Of a DNA stretch of 64,000 bases, positions 52,361 through 63,611 are shown one piece after another. The first letter of the stretch is position 1, and each line of letters starts with the position of its first letter. The position numbers and the translations under genes are program-made. This DNA is from Adiantum capillus-veneris. Lineage: Eukaryota > Streptophyta > Polypodiopsida > Polypodiales > Pteridaceae. The notes below the pieces were generated by a model. The model was given only the letters and a program-made list of their open reading frames with translations. It searched no databases and was not told the origin of the DNA. The DNA lies in assembly GCA_014529385.2 (NCBI GenBank), contig CM043952.1:158751557-158815556 (forward strand), given 5' to 3'.

Positions 52361-53740
52361 TGTCACCAGGAGGTGTATTTTTCCTGTTGCCTTCCGTAAA
52401 TAAGTACTAGATATTTTTATTTATTTTTATTTTTACTTGTTTTCCCCGGAACCCTTGAAAAGGTGCAAGTGGACATTGCACGGCCAGTGTGAAACGGCTA
52501 CGGCCGAATAGGTTTCTCACAGCGGGAGTCTGGGTCGGTCAGTATGGGACTGGTCGGGCCAGTTAGCATGGAATTCTGATGAGTATGGAAGCCTGTGTGC
52601 CAAATGAAGTCTAGGCCACTCGGAAAGTCACTTATAACTTTATAAGTCAGTGGGAACTAGGGAATTAACTCAAAAGGGGCAAACTGGACACATGGCGGCT
52701 CCTGGTGCAGTTTTCCACTTCCATCAGCAAGAGGGGGCGCCCAATTTGAGAGAGAGAGGCTGATTTGACTCATAAGTGACCTACAATGTGTGTGTGAGTA
52801 GTGGGTGCAGGTCTACATCTTTAATGGAAAGCTTGCCTTCTCCTCTGTCTCATGTAGCGCGATGACTTGCTCTCGTGCATCTCTCTCTCCCCTTTGGCAC
52901 ATATGGTAATGCCCCACTAGTTGGGCTACTCAGATGAACATGTACAGTTCTGGGGGTTTATGCGTGTTTGCCAAGGCAAGAGCCTTCTGAACAGGAACCG
53001 GATTAGCTAATTGCTAATCCCCCACAGCTATGCACAGTTCCATCGCGAAAGATTGTGATTTTGGAGAGTTTCCTCGCGTGAAAACTCGTCCAATTCATAG
53101 GGGAACTCTCCCATTGTATGCGGGAGCCCTTGGGACACGCGTAGGCATGTTCGCTTCGCTAAAAACGATCCGAAACAGCGAATTACTGCCTGCTGTGTTT
53201 TTCTGCAGGTTTAGGGTTTTGCACCTAAACTGCAAGGGAACACCGGGGGAGCCTCGTGAGAGCCTTGGGATGCGTGTACAAGCTTTTGGGCACCCGGCAG
53301 TGAAAAACAGGGAATTACAGCCCGCTGAATTTCTGTGACAGCTCACCAGAAAGCTTCCAGATAGCGAGGGAATCCGTCCTAGACAGGTGCTTTTGACCTA
53401 CAGGGGTTTCTGCGCCGTTATGCTGCCAAAATCAGGTCAAAAACCTGCGTTTTCAGCCCTCGCCAGGTTTGGACAGCTTTGTGAAAGCTTGTGCGAAGTG
53501 GTCGGATCGTCTACCTTAATTTGAATAAAGAAATACCTTAAGGGGCGCCAGTCTTTGGGGCCTACAGGGTGTCGGTCTCGTGTGCGCAATGACATTCTAG
53601 TCGCTGGACACAACTGTGTTCTCTTCCCTTCTCAGTGCTCTGTGTAAAGTTAACAGGTAATTGAAATAGTACCGCCCTCTACGTTGGATAGGCCGGTTAT
53701 AGTTCACCTTGGGTCTACCTACAGAGATCCGAGATCACTG
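52361..53740 (+). mobile_element. LTR family D, longest copy
   Basis: Opens TGTCACCAGGAGG. Non-coding for about 1.35 kb, with a degenerate tandem repeat (about 53120-53210 and 53255-53335). R-like block GAATAAAGAAATACC is followed by the hairpin GGCGCCAGTCTTTGGGGCC (53544-53562). 53572-53700 corresponds to the sequence flanking RLG-C and RLG-A1 at 23.5 and 27.7 kb; the uninterrupted RLG-C target is GCTCTG at 53637-53642. The 3' end is not defined: similarity among copies stops near 53700, and A3 gag starts at 53741. Confidence 0.85.
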
Positions 53741-54190
53741 CTTGGAACAGAAGTCAGCTTCTATTTAGGAGTTGATGAGTCATGCGAAGCGGGGCTTTGC
53801 CATTCACTCTGGCAGTCTGACCTACCCCACAGATGAGGCCATCACACAACGAGCCGAACAGACTTCTGGGAATGAAAGTAGAAAGACAAAGAGCAACCCA
53901 GAGAAAAAGGATGCAGGACCCAAGCTTACTCCTAAGGAGAGAGCTCGCTTCATCAAAGAGAGGAAGTGCTTTGGATGCGAGGAACATGGACATATCTCCG
54001 CGAAGTGCCCTAAAAAGGCACAGAAAGAACAGAATGATAAAGACAACGACAGGCCTGAGAGTTCGAGAGCAACTGAGGAACGTGGTAGAAAAGGCAGATA
54101 GAAAAGCAGAACTGGTACCACATGGCGTGGGACCTGCACCGAATCTAATGAATGAAAGTACAAACTTTGCCGCTTTTGGGACAAAGTGAA
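53741..54190 (+). pseudogene. RLG-A3 gag C-terminus and zinc knuckle
   Basis: Begins inside gag at LEQKSASI-type sequence and reads MSHAKRGFAIHSGSLTYPTD, then RARFIKERKCFGCEEHGHIS and AKCPKKAQKEQNDK. The knuckle C-x2-C-x4-H-x4-C is complete. A stop at 54099-54101 ends the frame. The protease after it is decayed: the active-site region around 54190-54230 is unreadable. Confidence 0.88.
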
Positions 54191-55445
54191 GGATCAGGAA
54201 GCTCTTTTGAAGGAGCCAAGGCCAACTTCTTTTCACTTGGAATTGTCGGCTCGAATTGGAATTACGCCCAACAGACTGACGCCACAGACGGAGGTAGTTC
54301 GACTGGCACCCGGATGGGATGTTGCCATTACACCGAGCATTGGCAAACTTCGTTTGCAATGACAGGGGTGTTCAGGGCACGCGAGTGAGGTTCTACTCAG
54401 GATCCCTTGGTACCACAAGAACTACGCCGTGGTTGACTACCGGGCCGAGAAAGCGACTTTGACAAATGAAGGGCTTAGAGATTGTACTTGATGAACTTCA
54501 GTTTCTTACTCATTCTTTTGGGAGAGAACTGAACGATGGATAAAGGTTGAATATGTTTTGACCTGACCAAAAGAACACCAAGATTTTTCTCCACACTCAT
54601 GCCGATTGCTTTTTAGAGGGCCTGAAGATCAAACCATTGATCTGATACCTGGAAGCACGCCACCGAACCAGCCACCTTACCGTGTGAGCCGAGTACAGAA
54701 TGAAAAGATTATGAACCCAGTGAAAGACCTCTTGGAAAAGGGTCTTGTCCAGCATAGTACTTCACCGTATTGCTCTCCACTGTTGTTGGATTTGAAGAAA
54801 GACGGATCTTGGAGAATGTGCATCGATTATAGAGCTCTCAACAAAATCACCATCAAGAACAGATTTCCGATTCCTTGGATCGATGATATACTCGACAAGT
54901 TACAGGGGATCCTCGTGCTTTAGCACGATTGACTTGAAGAGTGGATATCATCAGATCGGGATAGCATCAAGAGACGTCTACAAGACAGCTTTTCGGACGA
55001 CTTTTGGGTCATTTGAGTTTTTGGTGATGCCTTTTGGCTTAACCAATGCTCCTGCGACATTTAACCAAATGATGGACAAGATTTTTCGAGAGTACAAGCT
55101 ATTTGTTGGCACTTTCTTTGACGACATCATTGTTTTCTCCAAGAATGAGGCAGAACACAGAGATCATCTGCTTCAGGTCTTTCAGGCATTACGAGATCAC
55201 AAGTTGGTGATTAATGCAAAGAAAAGTGATTTTTTCCTACCAGAGATACACTTTCTGGGACACATTGTGTCAACAGCAGGAGTGCAAATGGATCCAGCTA
55301 AGATAGAGACTATCCGTGATTGGCCCGACTTGAGGAATGTCCATGAAGTTAGAAGCTTCTTGGGACTGTGTTCGTACTACAGGCGGTTCATACGAAGTTT
55401 GCAGAGGTTGCTTCCCCTTTGCATATCTTGACACAGAAAGGAGTA
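54191..55445 (+). pseudogene. RLG-A3 protease remnant and reverse transcriptase
   Basis: RT frames at 54606-54923 (PPYRVSRVQNEKIMNPVKDL, WRMCIDYRALNKITIKNRFP) and 54883-55431 ([61 protein letters not shown]) with a one-base shift between. The FFDD catalytic motif is intact. Confidence 0.92.
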
Positions 55446-56100
55446 CCTTTCTCGTGGGGACCCACAAAGGTGACTGCCTTTCAGACATTGAAACAAAAAT
55501 TGACTACGGGACCAATTTTGACTTTGCCGGACTTGCAGAAGTCATTTGAAGTATATTGTGATGCTTGTGGTCGTAGTCTGGGTGCGGTCTTGATGCAAGA
55601 AGGCCATGTCATAGCTTACAAGAGCCGTATGTTCTCTAGGCCGGAAATGACAGCACAGATCTATGAGAAAGAGCTTTTGGTGGTTATCCATGCTCTTACT
55701 CAGTGGCGGCGTTACCTACTCGGAGCGGACTTTACTGTCTTTACAGACCATCAGAGTTTACGCTACTTCTTGTCACAGAAGCAGCTTTCGGAAAAGAAGA
55801 CGCGGTGGGCGAACATCTTGTCACAGTTTCACTTCCAAATTGTCCACGTGCAATGACAGAAGAATGTGGTGGCAGATGCTTTGTCTCGGAAGCCGTTGGT
55901 TCTGGCTATTTCCGCGATACATCAAGGGAGCTTCAAGGATATGGTCGGTCAGTATGCCACAGATACAGATTTTGCAGATATTTTTCACACGGATATGGGA
56001 TGGGGAGACAGTAGCTGGATACTCCCTTTGGGAAGGCTACTTGATGAAAAAGACTATGTTGTGCATTACACAACCGTTGAAGACAAAGGTTATGACTGAA
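55368..56100 (+). pseudogene. RLG-A3 RNase H
   Basis: KSFEVYCDACGRSLGAVLMQ, AQIYEKELLVVIHALTQWRR, FTVFTDHQSLRYFLSQKQLS, a TGA at 55854-55856, then NVVADALSRKPLV in the same frame. All four catalytic acids are present. Confidence 0.92.
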
Positions 56101-56930
56101 TGCCACTGTCCACCTTTTACGGGTCACCGCGGCATTGCTACCACCATGAAGGGGTAGAGAGATACTTCTTTTGGCCGAGACTCAAAAAGGATGTGGAAGA
56201 GTTTGTGCGCAGTATGCCAGTAGGTCAAGTTTGACAGGTATAAGGCACAGGAATTGTTACATCCTTTACCCATACCCACCCGCCCCTGGGAAAATATTGA
56301 AATGGATTTCATTTTTGATCTCCCGAGAACACAGAATGACCACGATGATTTTCCGATTACATGGCACATCTGACACGATTGTCTCAGACAGAGACCCCAG
56401 ATTTATGAGTTTGTTTTGGAAGGCAATTTGGGAGAACATTGGCACGCAGTTGCAGTTCTTGTCATCGTTCCACTTGTAGACTGACGGGCAATCTGAGATT
56501 GCCAATTCAGTGGTTTTAGATTTATTGAAGTCTTGTATCTCGGATTAGAGACCCCAGATTTATGAGTTTATTCGGAAGGCAATTTGGGAGAACATTGGTA
56601 CACAGTTGCAGTTCTCGTCATCGTTCCACTTGCAGACTAACGGGCAATCTGAGATTGCCAATTCAATGGTTTTAGATTTATTGAAGTCTTGTATCTCGGA
56701 TCAGAAGACTCAATGGGAAAAGAACTTACCTTTGGTGGAATTTGCCTACAATAACACGATACACTCTTCAACGGGGAAGACGCCATTTCAGATTGTTGAA
56801 AGTGCTGCGAAGGTTCCATCCTTCCTGAGCACGAAAGATTAGATATTTGAAGCGGATGAATATTCGCGAGATTTGGATACGGCTTTTGCCAAGGTTCGCG
56901 AGACTTCGCAGAAGTCTCAAGAACGATTCA
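56101..56930 (+). pseudogene. RLG-A3 integrase with a 157-bp tandem duplication
   Basis: Zinc region damaged (CHCPPFTGHRGIATTMKG). Core pieces DTIVSDRDPRFMSLFWKAIW and, at 56606-56842, TNGQSEIANSMVLDLLKSCI then LPLVEFAYNNTIHSSTGKTP. The segment between GAGACCCCAGATTTATGAG at 56391 and 56548 is duplicated in tandem. The frame ends near 56930 and is joined directly to the LTR, so the GPF module and chromodomain are deleted. Confidence 0.9.
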
Positions 56931-57535
56931 GCAGAAACCCTAATTTCTGGCTGAAACCCTAAAAATCCTGCAAACCCTAAAATCTGCCAGAAACCCTAAT
57001 TTGCAGCAAACCCTAATTTCAGGCTGAAACCCTAATTCTGCCGGGGGTGCCACGTGGCAGCAGCAGCACAGATTTCCGCGTTTTCCGGCGGAATTTGCGT
57101 TGGCGGCTTTTCTTGCTTTTTCTACGCAAATAGCAAGAGAAAGAGAGAGAGAAAAAGTCTTTTGCTTTTCTTTGGGACTCTCAAAAAGAGAGAGAAAGAG
57201 CAGATGCTTTTGGCTTTCAGAGCTTTTGATTTTGAAGCTTTTGGGGCTCTGGTTTTGGGCATCCCTTGTAACCTTTAAATAAGTGGCGAGGGCTTCACTT
57301 CTCAGAGCATCTGGACGCAGAGTCTGAGAGTGAAACCCTAGCCACTCTCTTGTACTTTGATCTGATTAATATAAAAAGAAATACCGAAAGGGCGCTAGTC
57401 TTTGGGGCCAATATCTCTATAGGCACGGAACTCCGCCGGGCCAGTGCAAATCTATTGTGATCTGTGAATTGTTTTGACGTGGTTATTTGGTGTTGTCGCG
57501 GTTGATTCTTGACTTGGAGTGTCCAAGTCTAGCAT
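56931..57535 (+). mobile_element. RLG-A3 LTR, both tips missing
   Basis: Starts at the equivalent of base 29 of the A2 LTR and ends six bases short of its end. Six teloboxes lie at 56935-57035; the hairpin GGCGCTAGTCTTTGGGGCC is at 57391-57409 with two changes that keep pairing as wobbles. Confidence 0.93.
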
Positions 57536-58480
57536 GACAAGAAACTCATAGAGACCAAACGTTGTCATGAACGCAGTCTTATCGACATCTTCTAGCCTAA
57601 TGCGTATCTAGTGGTACCCACTCTTTAGATCTAACCTGGTAAACAGTGACGCTCCCTCAAGCCGATCAAGGATGTCATCTATCCTTGGTATGGGAAACTA
57701 TTCTTGATGGTATTCTTATTCAAGGCGCGATAGTCAATGCACATGCGCCATGAACCATCCTTCTCCTACACTAGGCGTACAGGCGAACAAAAAGGGGATG
57801 AACTGGATTGAATCAGCCCCTTCTCTAAGGGCTCATTGACCTGACTCATAATCTCTTTTTGCTAGGCTGCACTAACCCTGTACAGTGGTCTAATCGATGG
57901 ACTAGAACTGGCACAAGATCTACGATATGATCCTCAGGTCTCTCAGGAGGTAACTCCCCTGGCAAAGAGTCTGAAAAACAATCATTGAAACCACTCAGAA
58001 AAGTTGACCTATCTTTATCTAAGGTAGACAAATTAGATACAGCTTCACGTACGTCTTTTACAAAGATCAAGTACACAGAAAGATGATTTTTTATTGCATA
58101 TGAAATAGAAAAAGCAGAAACAACTGGAACAAACTCGCCTTTAAGCTTTACATCAAGGACATGAGTCTTTTCTCTATGTACAAGGGTAATCTTTTTGTTG
58201 TAAGTACCCACCATAGCATGCAACCTGTAACATCATGGGATACCCAATAACACATCACAACCCTCAAGTGGCATAATATGAAATTCTTCCGCATCCACAT
58301 AACTCTTGAACGTGCACATAAAGTTTCCCCAAAATGGGAGTAACATGCTCTGAATGACCTCGGCATGCCAAACCCGCTTCACCTGTCATACCCATCTCCT
58401 CTCCACGAATGCCCAACTTTGATGCCAATTCTAGTGATATGAAATTTGCAGGGCTCCTAGATCAAAGAAAACCAATATTG
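57536..58480 (-). pseudogene. RLG-A4 protease and RT fragment
   Basis: RT at the low end, truncated just after FGLYEFLVM (57536-57560), with SSPFCSPVRLV, GSWRMCIDYRALNKNTIKNS upstream. The 58223-57846 frame carries the pre-RT linker (LVHREKTHVLDVKLKGEFVP, LPPERPEDHIVDLVPV). The protease region near 58440-58480 reads TILVFFDLGA, with D-L-G for D-S/T-G. Several frameshifts. Confidence 0.88.
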
Positions 58481-59400
58481 TCTAGTCTTTAACTTTGCCC
58501 CAAGCTTTGCACAATTCCGTGGCATCTATGTTTAGCTGGTCACCAACCAAATCTAGGACAAGTCTTGCACTCGGCTTTGGCTTCTTTCCTTTATGCTCTG
58601 ATTTGTCATCCTTATCCTGTGACTATTTGCCATAAAAATGTCTTTTATGTCCTTAGTCCTCGCCCAGAAGAAGATTTAGACTGCTTCTTAGACGTGTCAA
58701 TTTCATCAGTGGAGGGTTTCTTTGGGGGAGGCACAGAAGGCTTTGCTGTAGCATTGCCTTTGGTTGAAAACTGTTTGCCCTGGGACCCTCTCTTGTTGCT
58801 ATTAAATCCGTCGGAATCTCCTTTCGTCGACACTCGCATTCTCAGTCACATGACAGTAGTCTTCATGCGGTAGTCCCGCAATTCGCAATAGTACTTCTCA
58901 ATCTGTTTTGACAATGGCACAAACCTATAAGAGGTTACTAGCAACAGTGCGGCCCAGAACTATTTATTGTACTCTTCAAGATTCGCACAGTGTTTAGCAT
59001 TCAACTCGTTCCATTCTGTCATCACATCCACTTCAAAAGCATTTGTAAGCCATGCAAATGCAAAAAGCAATTTGGATTGGACCCACGTTGCAGGGGCTTG
59101 ACCCTGATTCAACAATGCAGTCCACCATTGAAGGGCATTCCCTTTCAAGAAAGTGGTAGCCTTGCGTTCTTCGAAGAATCTGTGAAGTTCCCTCCAGCAT
59201 AAGCTGCATCAAACTGCTGTGTGAAGGTCAAAGCTTTCAGTTGATCTTCAGTTCCTCTAAAAGTTTCGCACTTTACTCCTTGCCCACCTTCCTTGTAATC
59301 CTTGGGCTGATTCAAATGAGTCACAGTATCATAAACGGGTGCCCACAAGAGTGGTGCTCCACGATTGTCCAAATCCAACACTCGCATCATCTGTTTTACC
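58481..59400 (-). pseudogene. RLG-A4 gag fragment
   Basis: Frames read LNQPKDYKEGGQGVKCETFR and LKALTFTQQFDAAYAGGNFT (59390-59145), then KGNALQWWTALLNQGQAPAT (59148-58960), matching RLG-C and RLG-A capsid cores. A Ser/Lys-rich linker at 58839-58645 (KKPSTDEIDTSKKQSKSSSG) ends before the protease. The upstream end is fused to an LTR-D fragment. Confidence 0.85.
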
Positions 59401-59443
59401 TGTCATCTGCATTTTGGGCATATGGCTGCGAAAACACTGCACC

Positions 59444-59895
59444 CACTACTCACACACACACTGTCAATGCACAATGAATAAAATCAGCCTCATCTCTCAC
59501 TTTTGGGCACCCCCAGCTGGGATGGACTTAGTGTTGACCTGCAAATTGCTCTCCTACTGTCAAGTGTCCAGTTTGCCCCTTTGGTTTAATTCCCTAATTC
59601 CCATCAACTTATAAAGTTGTAAGTGACTTGCCGAGTGGCCCAAATTCTCTTATGGCGCACACAGCCTTCCATACTCATCAGAGTTCAGTGCTAACTGGCC
59701 CGACCAGTCCCAAACTAATCGACCTAGACTCCCGATGTGAGAAACCTGTTCGGTTGCAGACGTTTCACACTGGCCATGCAATGTCCACTTGCACCTTTTC
59801 AAGGGTTCCGGGGAAAACAAGTAAAAATAAAATAAATAAAAATATGTACTACATATTTAAAGAAGGCAACAGCAAAAATACACCTCCTAGTGACA
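59444..59895 (-). mobile_element. LTR family D fragment, start half
   Basis: The minus strand opens TGTCACTAGGAGGTGTATTT at 59895 and follows 52361-52815 closely (CTTGAAAAGGTGCAAGTGGA, GGGACTGGTCGGGCCAGTTA) to GTGGGTGCAG, where it joins the A4 gag. Confidence 0.92.
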
Positions 59896-60785
59896 TCATC
59901 CTCTATCAAATAATCATTAGCACACACTAATAGCATGCGCCAAAGCTCTCCTACAATTCAAGTCCCTAAGCACCCCTTTAGGATTCCATTTGGTATTCCA
60001 ATTATGCTGTAGGGAGTTCAACCCTTTTGAATACTACTTATAGGGTGTGTGCATGGTCAACGGGGCAGTCATGGATAGACTTAAAATCAGTGAGTAAATT
60101 GCAGTAAATCAGGTTCCACAAATTTTTTACTCTCACACTGCCCTATGTGATTGCTACCTTGGATTATGCACTCTTCTTCTACAAGGCTTGCACAGCTATA
60201 TGGGTTTACAGATGCAGATAGAGCAATCTACCAGCCGGTTTATGCTTTGACTTGGGAGTGCTACTATCCCATGGAGCTCAGCACGTGGTTCGCCTGGATG
60301 ATTCATCATCTGCATTCATCACTGGCACACGCAGATACGAGGATCATCGCCAATGGTGTTACACTCCCATGCATGAGCACTATTCAACAACAGTCTCTGT
60401 GCCGAATTTCTGTTACGGCTCCAAAGATGCAAGAAATTCTGACTATCGAAGGATTATTCTAACAATTGTGGCCACTACATTGTAAGGACTAACAATCTAC
60501 ATAGAGATGTGATTGACTCATTCTCGCCCAGCCTTATTACGACTTTGCATTTTGCTCCTGCACTTTCCCTCTTTCTTTCCCAAACTACCTCGTCTCTGGG
60601 TCCTCACCGGATAACATCCACTCCTGATTATAATAGCCTTCTTGGAAAGTATTTTTCCACTTTTGGAGCTTCGTGCTAGTCACTTTCTAATTCAACTTTT
60701 GGACCTTGAATGATGTATATACTATGAAGTAATCCTCCCCCTTCAAAATGCCATTGTTTAAATGTTGTTTGGTAAGGACAGTGAC
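59896..60785. other. No recognisable gene; 3' side of the PAH gene
   Basis: The last PAH exons should lie here on the minus strand. I searched for the usual ED(F/Y)NSWNFW ending and did not find it. An AT-rich LTR-free stretch with only short frames. Confidence 0.5.
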
Positions 60786-61780
60786 CTGTTCAGATGAATA
60801 CACTGGTGGAAACATATCATCAACCAAAGCATGAATGCTTGTATACGACTTCACATCAACATGATGATTCACCATGACTTCTCCCTGCTTGGACAAAGTT
60901 AAACACAGAAGCCATAAGCACAAGATCGAGTACTTCAAAGAAAAAATGCTTAAGCATTGAATCAGGCATGCCTTTGGATTGATTATGAAAATTTTTCCCT
61001 TTGGAATGCCAACTTTTAAGTAGCTTATTTCATCTGTATCACGATTGCCAAATCCAGCATAAAATGGATTGATGTCATTTGGAAATAGCCTCTTGATCCC
61101 CTGACCAAAGACAAGACATCAGACAAACTTGAAGGAAAATATAATACCTATTCAGCAAAAAAGATTAACAGAATACCTCTAAACAAGAAATCTTGAATTC
61201 GTGAGGTGCTCTTCTTACAACTGCACAAAAAAATGATGCTGCTTAGCTTGGGATTTGATTTGCCCATTACAATGCACATAGTAATACCATGGTTTCACAA
61301 GCTGATATTGTTGCACCATTGTGAAGATGAACAAATGTAAAAACTACCCTGTCTAGTAACTAATATTCATGCAAACAATAGCAATCCCATCAATACGCCA
61401 GTCAGTATGACATGATGCATGGGTTCCAAAAACCAAAACAAAAATTGCCCGTCAAAGCACCCAACAACACACAGTTTGCGAAAAACGTGCACATCTCCAG
61501 ATGTATAAAACGAGCAGATGTTAAAAGTGTCTTTCTTGTTACCTTCCCGGTACAGTGAAGGAATCAAACCATCTGGAGATATAAATACTGGCCCTTCTGG
61601 AAGTGTTTCACCATCCTTTAAGGACAAAATCATGGCGTTAATCCCTGAATGATGAGATGTGAAAATACAGTCATATAATGGACATTAAAGTACCTGTTTC
61701 AAATTTATGAGAAATTGCCGGGTAAGATATGCTTGAGAAATGGCTCGGGCACTTAGAAACAAAACCTCATAGCCATTTTC
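60786..61780 (-). CDS. PAH: Phosphatidate phosphatase (lipin/PAH), five exons, partial
   Basis: Lipins dephosphorylate phosphatidate to diacylglycerol for lipid synthesis. Exons on the minus strand: 61780-61694 ([20 protein letters not shown]), 61615-61543 ([20 protein letters not shown]), 61220-61177 ([14 protein letters not shown]), 61100-60972 ([33 protein letters not shown]) and 60884-60786 ([32 protein letters not shown]). Lengths 87, 73, 44, 129 and 99 bp keep one open frame across all junctions. Acceptors are AG throughout; donors are GT except the fourth, which is GC (60971-60970 side). Introns are 78, 322, 76 and 87 bp. These exons cover the second half of the LNS2/HAD domain; the exon with the catalytic DxDxT and the final exon are not in view. 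No stop or frameshift is seen, so it may be a live gene extending beyond the repeats, or a recent fragment. Confidence 0.93.
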
Positions 61781-62085
61781 CTGAATCAAAAGAAAGATAA
61801 GAAGATAAGGGCTTTGCAAATGATAGTGACCAAGACACAAACTGGTGTAATTGAGACTTGATAATACGAATTATTATTTCAAGACTATTAGTACCTTTCT
61901 TAAAAGCTGCACGTGCACCACAAACAGTGGATTCCATGGGATTCAGTCAGGGGGCTTCACTAAGGTCTGTCAAACAAGGCAGAGCAAAAACCTCTATCCA
62001 TATCTGCTGCTCCTGAGCTCTAGAGAGAGAGAAGGGCAAGCAAGCACAAGCATGGTTGTTATCAAAGAGTATCTTGGCTTCTATC
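61781..62085 (-). other. PAH intron or upstream flank
   Basis: Directly upstream of the first visible exon, with a normal acceptor (TTTTGATTCAG). No DIDGT-type exon is found here. Confidence 0.6.
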
Positions 62086-62089
62086 TAGT

Positions 62090-62300
62090 TTATTTAATAT
62101 AATTTTTGTTTTCTTTCTTTTCCCAAAAAGCTCTTGAAAAGGACAAGTGGACAAGGGCTAGAGGTCCCAGGACAACGCATGGCCAGTGTGACACAAGGGA
62201 GCGCCAATGGGCATGAGTATGGACCATGGCTTGTGTTTGAGGCATGCAGCACCACACTCCAAGGTATGTGCATCAGTTTATGAGGCATGGTCAACATTTT
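62090..62300 (+). mobile_element. Diverged relative of LTR family D
   Basis: CTTGAAAAGG, ACAAGTGGACA and GCATGGCCAGTGTGA follow the order seen at 52440-52500, with insertions. Boundaries unclear. Confidence 0.55.
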
Positions 62301-62970
62301 GAAATCTGGACAATGTCAATTATAAGGCTATGTGTGAAATGAACAATGAGAGAACATTATTTGTCACGAACATTTAAGGTTCATTGGCTTAGGAGTTAAA
62401 GGCCTTATCTAAGTGGAAATTGACCACGTGTCACATGTAAATGGCCCCGTGAACATGCTACTAGTACGTCTTAAAAGCCGAGGTTTGTCTCTTGGGTCTA
62501 AGGGATTAGTACCAATAATTTTGTGAGCCTGTTCACAGGACCTACATGTCCACACAAGTCCATTAGATTAGGTTTGGTCAGTCAGAATCCCCTTTGTGTG
62601 AATGGTCATGATTGTGTTTCCAGGGTGTTGTTACGATTCATGGGCTGCTGGCGGGCATCACACAACACCCACATGTAGCCTAGGAAAATTGCAACGTCCT
62701 GGTCGAGTTTCCAAATCGAATGAAGCACTAGGTTGGGAGATATAGGCCTCACAGTACCCTCAAACTATCTCTGTGCACAGGTGCACACTTTTAGGGAAAA
62801 ATAAGCAACCATGAACAAAGAGGTTTTGTTACCCACAAACAAGGGAGGTTTTGTGACACGCAAACTTTTGAGGAAAAGTCAGCCATCTCAAACCTCGAGG
62901 GCACTACTTAAAAAATTGAGGTTTGCTTTCTCACCCGCAAGCTGCTTGATGACTTACAAAACTCGAGCTC
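62301..62970. other. Probable LTR interior, non-coding
   Basis: Continues from the LTR-D relative toward the TATA box at 62981. Two ACAAACAAGGGAGG / GTTTTGT-type phrases near 62820-62860 look repeated. No frame of note. Confidence 0.4.
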
Positions 62971-62980
62971 CAAAAACCAC

Positions 62981-62989
62981 TATAAAAGG
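62981..62989 (+). promoter_or_regulatory. TATA box of the LTR-D relative
   Basis: TATAAAAGG followed by AGCCCC. RLG-B's TATA box is also followed by AGGAGCCC, which supports an LTR promoter here. Confidence 0.55.
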
Positions 62990-63611
62990 AGCCCCACCTG
63001 CTCTCATTTGCACATGCACATCAGGGAATTTCTTGGCATTTTCATCCCTGCCCATCTCTGGCATTTCCTAGAATCGCCCTCCCTCTCTACATAAACCCTA
63101 CAGTCTCTCCTCATCCCATTTCTTGGCTCAAGAAGACACTCCTTTTTCTGCCTTGTTTGTTGCGCATACTCGCAGTCATTACCTGCTGCATTTTCAGCCC
63201 TTTGACGTGCAGCCAAATCTGCGTTTTTGTAGCCAGCATACAGCCATAGATACTGCTCTTGCATGCTCTCAAATCATGTGTGCAATGATCTTCCCAGTGA
63301 AGGCCATACACAGCCCACTTCTAATCAAGTAATATTGGGGCATCAAATCAGCGTTTCCATGGCCGAAATCTCCCTAGGGTCCAGTCAGTCCATCCATTGA
63401 AGTATATCATCAGCTTCCAGGCATTGCCGTGTATCATCTGCTCTATGTTACATATATTCAATGGAAAGAAAATACCACTCCGGTAACAAGGTTGAGCCCT
63501 TTAGAGGGTTAGTTAAGACCCCATACCACGGACAGAGAGAATTTCACTTTGCCGAGAGCGAGCCAGAACACCTCCAACCTACTTGAGCCAGACATAGGCT
63601 GAGGCCGCTGA
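62990..63611. other. No recognisable gene
   Basis: Probably R-U5 and leader downstream of the TATA box; I found no primer binding site. Confidence 0.35.

Noticed and set aside
53030-53346. Open frames of about 100 codons on both strands
   Set aside because: They lie inside the non-coding LTR-D, on both strands at once, and match no protein pattern.
60687-60785. Continuation of the last PAH frame ([11 protein letters not shown]) as a final exon
   Set aside because: It follows a good GT donor at the end of the exon; an intron of about 45 bp would be too short, and the peptide lacks the expected WNFW pattern.
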